From NCBI GenBank assembly GCA_964432995.1, contig CAYSPU010000042.1, forward strand, positions 1 through 28,714: a stretch of 28,714 nt of DNA, read 5' to 3'. The position numbers and the translations under genes were made by a program. Below the pieces are notes generated by a model. That model was not told where the DNA came from. It searched no databases and saw only the letters and a program-made list of their open reading frames with translations. The stretch's first letter is position 1. The number at the start of each line of letters is the position of its first letter. Origin of the DNA: CAYSPU01 sp964432995. GTDB lineage: Bacteria > Verrucomicrobiota > Verrucomicrobiia > Limisphaerales > JAHDYP01. Below are positions 22,801-28,714 of the stretch, in pieces.

Positions 22801-24027
22801 TCAACCGCTGCCGGCGTTCGCCGCCCCGCGCGCCGGCCTTGATCGCCCGATTCGTTCCACGAAGTCAACCGCCTTCGCGCTGATCACCCCCCAATCGAGG
22901 TTCTGCCGAACCCGCTCGCTGGCGGCCTGACCCCACGCGCGCCGCCGCGCCACCGGCTCCTTCAGCCAGGAGAGAATCTGCCGCGCGAATCCCTCGCCCT
23001 CGAACTCCGCAAAGCGCACCATCGGCTCGTTCGCGAAGTAGCGCCGGGCGCTCTCCAGCGGGGTGCTGACCACGGGCAACCCCACGCCGAGGTACTCGAC
23101 GGTCTTGGCCACGAACGCGCAGTGAACCCCGGTCGACTCCTCGTACGGCACCATCCCCACGGCGGCCCGGGCCAGTTGCCCCGCCACTTCGGCATACGGC
23201 ATGAAGCCCGTGACCTCCAGCGCGACCGGCGGCTGCGCTCCGGCCAGGCGCCGCCGAAACGCCGTCAGCGTCTCCGTCTCCCGTCCCACAAAACGAAACC
23301 GCACGTCCGGTCGCTCCCGCGCGACCACCCGAAGCGCCGTGGCGGCAATCGGTCCCAAATGATGGCGGTCGAACGACCCGTGCATCACCACCACCGGCGG
23401 CCCCCCCTCGAGCGCCGCCGGATCCGCGTAGCGAAACAGAGACGCGTCATACCCATAGTAGATCGGCAATACCCGGTCCGGCGCGCACCCCGCCGCCACC
23501 AGCCGATCCGCCAGCGGATCCGAGACGGCCAGCACGCCGTCCGCCCCGTGACGCCGCGGTAAGGACAGCTCGTAGCGCATCAATGCCCGCACCAACGGAC
23601 GCGGCGCCGTCCACCAGGGCCAGGTCTCCATGAACGCCGTCAGGTGATCGAGGAAGTTCATCACCACCGGCACGCGCAGCGAACGCCGCAGACCACCCGC
23701 CGCCACCGCCGCGATCGCGTGCTGCGACAACACCAGGTCGAAGGAGACCGCGCGCCCCACCCCTTCAACCAGGCGCCGGAGGAAGAACGGATACAGGAGG
23801 TACTTGGGCGTTCGCAGGGACGTGTACCGCCCCATCGCCCACCGCCGGAACGGATGCACCGTGATCCCATACTCCGCCGCCACGCGCTCGACGTCGGGAA
23901 ACTCCGGGGCAAACAGATGCACCTCGTGCCCGCGGCGCACCAGCTCCCGCACCAGATAGATCGCCTCCGCGGACCCGCCTCCCGATGGCGGGTGGAACGG
24001 CTCGTGCGTGAGGAACGCAATGCGCAT
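22801..24027 (-). CDS. GT4-type glycosyltransferase
   Basis: A 408-residue GT-B fold enzyme. The N-terminal domain starts MRIAFLTHEPFHPPSGGGSA with the Gly-rich acceptor-side loop and AEAIYLVRELVRRGHEVHLF. The middle has DGVLAVSDPLADRLVAAG and VLPIYYGYDASLFRYADP. The C-terminal donor domain shows VVVMHGSFDRHH, FRFVGRE, VTGFMPYAEVAGQLARAAVG and VPYEESTGVHCAFVAKTVEY before LGVGLPVVSTPLESARRYF, the 'E...K..EYLg.G.PVv.T' region that binds the nucleotide sugar. The ATG at 24027 overlaps the M20 stop by one base (TGATG); an in-frame start 23 residues earlier lies inside that gene. It probably transfers a sugar from a nucleotide donor in glycan assembly; donor and acceptor unknown. Confidence 0.9.
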   Translation of the reverse strand: MRIAFLTHEPFHPPSGGGSAEAIYLVRELVRRGHEVHLFAPEFPDVERVAAEYGITVHPFRRWAMGRYTSLRTPKYLLYPFFLRRLVEGVGRAVSFDLVLSQHAIAAVAAGGLRRSLRVPVVMNFLDHLTAFMETWPWWTAPRPLVRALMRYELSLPRRHGADGVLAVSDPLADRLVAAGCAPDRVLPIYYGYDASLFRYADPAALEGGPPVVVMHGSFDRHHLGPIAATALRVVARERPDVRFRFVGRETETLTAFRRRLAGAQPPVALEVTGFMPYAEVAGQLARAAVGMVPYEESTGVHCAFVAKTVEYLGVGLPVVSTPLESARRYFANEPMVRFAEFEGEGFARQILSWLKEPVARRRAWGQAASERVRQNLDWGVISAKAVDFVERIGRSRPARGAANAGSG

Positions 24028-25157
24028 CACGGCAAGGACTCGAGGAACCGCCGCAACCGCGCCGTCGCTCCGTCGACTTGGCGGAGCGAAATCCATTCAT
24101 CCGCCGTGTGCGCCTGCGCGATGTTGCCCGGACCGAAAACCACGCTCGGCATGCCGCCCGCCGCCAGGATGGCAGCGTCGCAGAAGTAGTCCGCGCCGGC
24201 CGGACCCGTCTGGTCCGCGGCCCGGAGCAGCAGTTGCACCATCGGCTGACGGTGGTCGGTTTCGAGCGGTGGACATGGCCCGTGCGGGAGATTCGCCACC
24301 CGGGCCGTCGCCCCAACCCGGCGCAGCATCCGACGAATCTCGCGTCGCACCCCGGCTTCCGTCTCGCCCGGTATCGTCCGCCGATCGACGCGGATTTGGC
24401 AACGATCCGGCACGATGTTCGGTTGCACGCCCCCCAGTATCGTTCCCACATTCACCGTCGGTGAGCCCAGCAGGCCGTGCCGGCGCCGCCGCAAGTCCGC
24501 CGCGTAATCCCCCTCCAGCGCCCGCACCACGGTGGCCATCGCCACAATCGCGCTCTTTCCCAGCTCCGGTCGCGATCCGTGCGCGGCCCGCCCCCGTGTC
24601 TCGATCTCCAGCCAGAGATCCCCTTTGTGGGCGGTCACCACCTTGAGTCCGGTCGGTTCGCCCACCACCGCGAGATCGGCGCACAGGCCACTCGCCGCCA
24701 ACGCCCGCGATCCCGCCTGCGCGTCCTCCTCGTCCACCAAACCCGCAAACACCACCTCCGTTGCCGGCGGGCGCCGCTTCGACTCGACCAGGGCGATCAG
24801 GGCCGACAGCATCGCGGCGACGCTGCCTTTGGTGTCGCAGGCCCCGCGGCCATACAGTCGCCCGCCAACGAGGCGCGGCGTGAAATGGTCGGCGCTCCCG
24901 CCTCCGACCGTGTCCAGATGCGGCGCCAGCAACACCCGATGCCGGACCCGGCCGCGCGGCAGGCACCGGGCGAGCAGATTGGCGCGCCCGGGGAGCACCG
25001 GCTGGAACTCGATGTCCAGCCCCGCCTTGGCCGCGGTCGCCGCCAGGAACTCGGCCACCTGCCGTTCGCCTCCCCCCGGATCGTCCTTCACGAGAAACGC
25101 CGGGTTCACGCTCGGCAGGGCGATGAGTTCGCACAGCAGCTTCCGAGGGGCGTTCAC
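24027..25157 (-). CDS. M20 family amidohydrolase (ArgE/DapE/carboxypeptidase G2-like)
   Basis: A 376-residue di-zinc hydrolase. His80 and Asp82 (APHLDTV), bridging Asp108 (GRGACDTKGS), catalytic Glu143 with Glu144 (LVDEEDAQAG), Asp/Glu in GEPTGLKVVTAHKGD, and the C-terminal His in AHTADEWISL are all present. The lid domain has RGRAAHGSRPELGKSAI and PTVNVGTILGGVQPNIVPDR. Length suits ArgE or DapE, but no arg or dap genes are near. The start is GTG at 25157, with GGAGG six bases upstream; no ATG precedes the domain. The gene is coupled by TGATG to a glycosyltransferase and follows the epimerase, so a deacylase acting on an amino sugar or peptide is conceivable. Substrate cannot be told from sequence alone. 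Confidence 0.92.
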   Translation of the reverse strand: MNAPRKLLCELIALPSVNPAFLVKDDPGGGERQVAEFLAATAAKAGLDIEFQPVLPGRANLLARCLPRGRVRHRVLLAPHLDTVGGGSADHFTPRLVGGRLYGRGACDTKGSVAAMLSALIALVESKRRPPATEVVFAGLVDEEDAQAGSRALAASGLCADLAVVGEPTGLKVVTAHKGDLWLEIETRGRAAHGSRPELGKSAIVAMATVVRALEGDYAADLRRRRHGLLGSPTVNVGTILGGVQPNIVPDRCQIRVDRRTIPGETEAGVRREIRRMLRRVGATARVANLPHGPCPPLETDHRQPMVQLLLRAADQTGPAGADYFCDAAILAAGGMPSVVFGPGNIAQAHTADEWISLRQVDGATARLRRFLESLP

Positions 25158-25163
25158 GGCCTT

Positions 25164-25168
25164 CCTCC
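25164..25168 (-). promoter_or_regulatory. Shine-Dalgarno GGAGG deciding a GTG start
   Basis: GGAGG on the minus strand is separated by six bases from the GTG at 25157-25155. Because no ATG precedes the M20 homology, this motif fixes the start of that gene. Confidence 0.75.
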
Positions 25169-25360
25169 AGAGCGCACGGTCCCACACCGGTTCCACGGAG
25201 CTGGTCTTTCGCTCCGCCTGAGCCGGTGTGTCGGAGGCCGGCACGGCGGCGAGTCGGCAGATCGGTTCATGACCCCAGGCGCGATGCGCCAAGGGCTTCG
25301 GCGTGAGGTGGCAGGATCCATGAAAGGCATTGTCAGTCGCTGCTCCGGGCCGGCATCCCG

Positions 25361-26308
25361 TCACCGGCCGCGGAACCATGCCACGAACTTCGGGATCCCT
25401 TCCTCGATCCGCACGCGCGGGTCGTAGCCCAGTTGCGCGCGCGCCTGGGTCACATCGGCGTAGGTGATCGGCACATCTCCCGGCTGGGGTGGCTGGCGGT
25501 CGATTTGCGCCCGCTTGCCCAGGCTTTCTTCCAGCAACTGAATCAGCCGGCTCAACGTCACCGTCTGCGATTCGCCCAGGTTGAACACCGCGTAGCCAAA
25601 CTCCTTCCGGGTGCAGGCCATCACCCCGTCGACGGTGTCGGTCACATAGGTGTAATCCCGCGCCGTCGAACCGTCGCCAAACACCGGGATCGGCTTCCCC
25701 GCCTCGATCAGCCGGGCGAACTTGTGAATCGCCAAGTCCGGGCGCTGCCGCGGGCCGTAGACCGTGAAGAAACGCAGCATGATGATGTCCATGCCGTAGA
25801 CGTGATGGTAGACATGTCCGAGCGCCTCGCACGCCAGCTTGCTGGCCGCATAGGGGGAGATCGCGCGGAAGATGGGATCGCTCTCCGCAAACGGCACCTT
25901 CGAGTTCACGCCATAGACCGACGACGACGACGCGATGGTGACCTTGCGCACGCCGTGGCCGCGGGCGGCCTCGAGGAGGCTGGCGGTTCCCTCCACGTTC
26001 ACCCGCTGGTAGAGCGCCGGCTCCTGCAGGCTGGGGCGAACGCCCGCCCGCGCCGCCAAGTGGATCACCTGGTCGAACTGCACGCTGCCCAACACCTCCT
26101 CGAGCACCGCGCGATCCACCAGGTTGCCAAACACGAACGCAAACGGCTTGGCCAGCGCCTGGAGATCGCGCAGGTTCGCCTGCTTGATCGACGGCTCGTA
26201 GAAGTCGTTCAAGTCGTCGAGGACCCACACGGCGTGGCCGTCCCGCAGCAGCCGTTCGCAGACGTGGAAGCCGATGAATCCGGCGCCGCCGGTGACCAGG
26301 ACGTTCAT
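25361..26308 (-). CDS. NAD-dependent sugar epimerase, UDP-glucuronate 4-epimerase-like
   Basis: A 315-residue short-chain dehydrogenase of the extended type. The NAD-binding GGAGFIG lies at 7-13, HLAARAGVRPSLQEP at 83-97, SSSSVYG (127-133) supplies the catalytic Ser, and Tyr153/Lys157 are in YAASK. The later FFTVYGPRQRPDLAIHKF and VFGDGSTARDYTYVTDT motifs match UDP-glucuronate/galactose epimerases more than other family members. It probably interconverts a uronic acid or hexose nucleotide sugar at C4, feeding donors to the glycosyltransferases downstream. It starts with ATG at 26308 and is first in the minus-strand glycan group, though a 203-bp gap to the M20 gene may hold a promoter. Confidence 0.93.
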   Translation of the reverse strand: MNVLVTGGAGFIGFHVCERLLRDGHAVWVLDDLNDFYEPSIKQANLRDLQALAKPFAFVFGNLVDRAVLEEVLGSVQFDQVIHLAARAGVRPSLQEPALYQRVNVEGTASLLEAARGHGVRKVTIASSSSVYGVNSKVPFAESDPIFRAISPYAASKLACEALGHVYHHVYGMDIIMLRFFTVYGPRQRPDLAIHKFARLIEAGKPIPVFGDGSTARDYTYVTDTVDGVMACTRKEFGYAVFNLGESQTVTLSRLIQLLEESLGKRAQIDRQPPQPGDVPITYADVTQARAQLGYDPRVRIEEGIPKFVAWFRGR

Positions 26309-26377
26309 GCGCGGAAGGTAACAGATGCCGCATGGCTCCCAAAGCGGAAACTGGTGTTCCCGCCTTCCGCCCCGCGG

Positions 26378-27625
26378 CTACGGCACCCGCGCCCAGAGGA
26401 CTTTCAGATAGCGGCTCTCGGGACAATTGGACATGACCGGATGATCGGGGCCGGCTCCGGTCCGCTCCAGGAACTGGATCCGGCGGCCGGCGCGGTGCGC
26501 GGCGCGAATCACGAGGCGCTCGAAGTCCTCGGCCGAAAGCAAGCCGGAGCACGAACAGGTGACGAACAAGCCGCCCGGCGCCACCAGGGACAGCGCCAGT
26601 CCGTTCAGATCCTCGTACTTGCGCATCCCCTCGTCGGTCTCGTCGCGATGGAGCAGAAGCTTCGGCGGATCGAGCACCACAGCATCCCACCGGCGCTCGT
26701 TCTTCTGCATCTGCCGGGCGTAAGCGAAGGCGTCGCAGTGGACCCATTCCACCCGCACCTGGTTGAGATTGGCGTTCCGGCGCGCGCGCGCCACCGCTTT
26801 TTCGTCGAGATCCACGCCCGTGACCTCGGTGGCGTGCCCCAGGACCTTGGCGGCGAGGGCGAAACCGCCGGTGTAACAGCAGAGATCAAGGACGCGACGG
26901 TCGCGAACCAGGTCCGCCAGGCGCCGGCGGTTCCCGCGCTGGTCGCAGAAGAACCCCGTCTTGTGGCCTTCGTCGAAATCCACTTCGTAGCGCACGCCGT
27001 GTTCACGGATCAGCACCGAGCGGACGGCGTCGGAGACGAACTTCCGGGTGGCGATTCCTTCCGCCCGGGCGACGGCGGGTTCGACCTCAACGACGGCGCG
27101 CTGGGTGCCGAGTCGCGTGTGCAGGTGGGGCAGCCATTTGGGGAGGCGCTGGAAGACTCCGAGGCTGTGCACTGCCGCGCTGAGCACATCGCCGTAGCGG
27201 TCCACGACCAGTCCGCTCAGACGGTCACCGTCGGAGTGCACCACGCGGAAGGCATCCGTTTCTTCCGGCAGCCGGAGGAGGTCCAGACGCAGGGCGACCG
27301 CCTGATCGAGGAGGCGGACGAAGCCGGTTTCGTCGAAAGGTTCGGTCCCGTGATAGCAGACGCGGAGGGGAACGCGGGCTCGGGGATTGTAGAGCCCCGC
27401 GCCGAAGGGTTGGCCTTCCTTGTCGTAGACGGCGACCAGGCTGCCGGGGCAGGCGGTTGCGGAGGCCTGGCGGATCATGGCCGGGTAGATGGTGGGGTGG
27501 TAGGAGAAGGTCTTGAGTTGGACCCACGGATCGCGCCAGGAGGCGCTGCCCGGGGGTGGCGTCGGCGGCCGCCGGCGAGGTTGGGGCTGAGGAGTGGGGG
27601 GAGCCGTTGCCGCGGGGCGGTGCAT
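26378..27625 (-). CDS. Class I SAM-dependent rRNA methyltransferase, RlmI-like
   Basis: A 415-residue protein. Residues 1-30 are Pro/Ala/Arg-rich. A PUA-type RNA-binding domain follows (VQLKTFSYHPTIYPAMI, GSLVAVYDKEGQPFGAGLYN, about 34-100), then an EEHVD-like central domain (FVSDAVRSVLIREHGVRYEV, EGHKTGFFCDQRGNRR). The Rossmann methyltransferase core has VLDLCCYTGGFALAA (245-259), TGVDLDEKAVARARRNANLN (269-288) and VVLDPPKLL (316-324), then CSCSGLL (357-363). This is the layout of RlmI, which makes 5-methylcytosine in 23S rRNA. The ATG at 27625 includes the PUA domain. A GTG/ATG later would cut into it. It is divergent from bioD across 277 bp that holds palindrome copy 2. Confidence 0.93.
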   Translation of the reverse strand: MHRPAATAPPTPQPQPRRRPPTPPPGSASWRDPWVQLKTFSYHPTIYPAMIRQASATACPGSLVAVYDKEGQPFGAGLYNPRARVPLRVCYHGTEPFDETGFVRLLDQAVALRLDLLRLPEETDAFRVVHSDGDRLSGLVVDRYGDVLSAAVHSLGVFQRLPKWLPHLHTRLGTQRAVVEVEPAVARAEGIATRKFVSDAVRSVLIREHGVRYEVDFDEGHKTGFFCDQRGNRRRLADLVRDRRVLDLCCYTGGFALAAKVLGHATEVTGVDLDEKAVARARRNANLNQVRVEWVHCDAFAYARQMQKNERRWDAVVLDPPKLLLHRDETDEGMRKYEDLNGLALSLVAPGGLFVTCSCSGLLSAEDFERLVIRAAHRAGRRIQFLERTGAGPDHPVMSNCPESRYLKVLWARVP

Positions 27626-27708
27626 GGGTGCCTCGCTAACCCAAGATGGCGTTGGCTGGCAATCCTGAATTCTTTGGCCGACGGCCGGGCGCCGCAGTGC
27701 CAAGAGCG

Positions 27709-27750
27709 CCCTGCAAAACTTTGTTGCAGGTGCAACAAAGTTTTGCACGG
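27709..27750. repeat. Long palindrome, copy 2 of a dispersed repeat
   Basis: TGCAAAACTTTGTTGCA (27712-27728) pairs perfectly with 27731-27747 around GG. A single C opposite C follows, then two more pairs. The 45-bp region 27707-27751 matches 20418-20462 at 44 positions; the one difference is that unpaired base. It lies between the divergent methyltransferase and bioD genes. Confidence 0.9.
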
Positions 27751-27791
27751 GGGGGATCGCATGATGGCAGCACGACGGCAGCGCGCGCGCC

Positions 27792-27813
27792 CCGGTCTTG
27801 AACGCCGGTCTTG
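27792..27813. repeat. Short direct repeat CCGGTCTTG upstream of bioD
   Basis: CCGGTCTTG occurs at 27792-27800 and again at 27805-27813, a 13-bp period, about 90 bp before the bioD ATG. It could be a regulator site or chance. Confidence 0.35.
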
Positions 27814-27902
27814 CTTGCGTTCGGGGCGACGGGCGATCCGCTCTCTTGGGTGCTGCTCTTTTGAGTCGATGCTCCCGAGCGGTTCTGGTTGGATGCGCGG
27901 TC

Positions 27903-28577
27903 ATGCGGAGCCGAGTGTATGTGATTACGGGGACGGACACGGGGGTAGGGAAGACGGTGGTGGGGTGTTGGTTGGCAGCCTGGGCGAGGGCGCAGGGGTG
28001 GCGGGTGCTGGCCGTCAAGCCGGTGGCCTCCGGGGGGCGGGGGGACGCGCGGGCGCTGCGGGCCGCGCTGGGGGGGGCGGTGTCGTTGGATGCGGTCAAT
28101 CCGTGGCATTTCCGGCGGCCATTGGCACCGGTGCTGGCGGCGCGGTTGGAGGGGCGCCGGATTCGGAAGGGGCCGGTGCTGGCCTGGTTGCGGCGGCTGC
28201 GGCGGCGCTGCGACTTCCTGGTGGTGGAAGGAGCGGGCGGGTTGCTGAGTCCGTTGGGCGAAGGCTGGAGCACGCGGGATTTGGTGGCGGGATTGAGGGC
28301 GGTACCGGTGGTGGTGTGTCCGAACCGGTTGGGAGCGGTGAATCAAGTGCGGTTGGTGCTGGCGGCCCTGCCGCGCGGGGCGGCGCGCCGGGCGGTGGTG
28401 GTGCTGAACGCCACTGGCACGTCGGATGCCTCGGCGCCGGCGAACGGCAAGTTGCTGGAGGAATTCCTGGGGAAGGGGCGGGTGTGTCGGTTTCCGCGGT
28501 TGGGGGAAGCGGCGTCCGTGGAGGGGGTGCGGCGCCAGGTGGAGTTGGCGCAGGCGTGGCGCGGCTGTCTGGGGTAG
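27903..28577 (+). CDS. bioD: Dethiobiotin synthase
   Basis: A 224-residue BioD, which uses CO2 and ATP to close the ureido ring of dethiobiotin, the penultimate step of biotin synthesis. The P-loop GTDTGVGKT is at 10-18, followed by LAVKPVASGGRGD (36-48), VNPWHFRRPLAPVLAARLEG (65-84), VVEGAGGLLSPL (107-118) and PNRLGAVNQVRLVL, all typical. The ATG at 27903 starts right before the first strand; an in-frame GTG/TTG-type start at 27798 would add 35 residues without homology. No other bio gene is adjacent, so it is stand-alone. The sense strand is strongly G-rich (long runs of G), giving many Gly, Val and Arg codons. The 137 bp after the stop to the window edge hold no recognisable gene. Confidence 0.95.
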   Translation: MRSRVYVITGTDTGVGKTVVGCWLAAWARAQGWRVLAVKPVASGGRGDARALRAALGGAVSLDAVNPWHFRRPLAPVLAARLEGRRIRKGPVLAWLRRLRRRCDFLVVEGAGGLLSPLGEGWSTRDLVAGLRAVPVVVCPNRLGAVNQVRLVLAALPRGAARRAVVVLNATGTSDASAPANGKLLEEFLGKGRVCRFPRLGEAASVEGVRRQVELAQAWRGCLG

Positions 28578-28714
28578 CTGGAGGTCTTCGGCCGGGGGGC
28601 GCGTGAGATTTCCGGGCCAGCGAGGCGGCGCCTCAGACCATGGCTGTTCAACTTGACTCGGACATCTGACGGCCATTCGGTTCCGCCTCTGCCGCCGCCT
28701 CGCCTATGGAGTCC

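Noticed and set aside
27709..27750. The palindrome upstream of bioD as a BirA or BioR operator
   Set aside because: The sequence does not fit the BirA pattern I know, and an almost identical copy sits before an unrelated glycosyltransferase gene.
25433..28606. Plus-strand open frame of over 1,000 codons across the epimerase, methyltransferase and bioD region
   Set aside because: It runs antisense to two clear genes and out of frame through bioD; its end is low-complexity Gly-rich shadow.

Overview
This is a GC-rich bacterial chromosomal window with densely packed housekeeping genes, many of them joined by ATGA or TGATG stop/start overlaps. Shine-Dalgarno motifs are mostly absent. The mix of genes (a secreted Ig-like protein, a DUF6941-like protein, a DUF374 acyltransferase beside ruvA, a stand-alone left-handed beta-helix acyltransferase) and the many short palindromes between genes suggest Verrucomicrobiota, possibly Limisphaerales/Pedosphaeraceae-like. 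That placement is an inference from gene content; no rRNA gene is present to confirm it.

Layout. 1-223: 5' end of a secreted Ig-like-domain protein (minus). 522-951: a hicBA-type toxin-antitoxin pair (plus) behind a leader rich in inverted repeats. 1399-4292: hexapeptide acyltransferase then DinG-like helicase (minus, ATGA coupled). 4509-7190: FKBP-type PPIase, and proB-mazG (minus). 7291-8361: M42 peptidase (plus). 8367-11414: a four-gene minus-strand cluster, folD, a DUF6941-like gene, a multi-pass membrane protein and a membrane-anchored AsmA-like protein. 11520-12533: secreted two-SH3 protein (minus), divergent from ruvA and a DUF374 lysophospholipid acyltransferase (plus, 12642-13963). 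14048-14599: lytic transglycosylase (minus), divergent from priA (plus). 17511-20156: secreted M1 aminopeptidase with a HEAT-like tail (plus). 20639-26308: a surface-polysaccharide-type group: a GT2 glycosyltransferase (plus) converging on flippase, GT4 glycosyltransferase, M20 amidohydrolase and uronate/sugar epimerase (minus). 26378-27625: RlmI-like methyltransferase (minus), divergent from bioD (plus, 27903-28577).

How it fits together. DNA replication and repair are represented by priA, ruvA and the DinG-like helicase. The envelope is served by the transglycosylase, PPIase, acyltransferases and sugar genes. Metabolism is covered by proB, folD, bioD and mazG. The epimerase, GT4, GT2 and flippase could together build and export a glycan.

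No prophage, insertion sequence, CRISPR array, tRNA or rRNA was seen, and I found no clearly new multi-gene system. The most unusual material is between genes. There is a 45-bp palindrome present twice (44/45 identical), with a looser relative at 1252-1293. A composite element at 20214-20299 consists of two inverted 28-bp hairpins whose differences are mostly compensatory. Pairs of tight 8-bp hairpins lie between the transglycosylase and priA. These look like dispersed REP/MITE-like sequences. The short HicB without a DNA-binding domain, placed behind a structured leader, is the main protein-level oddity.
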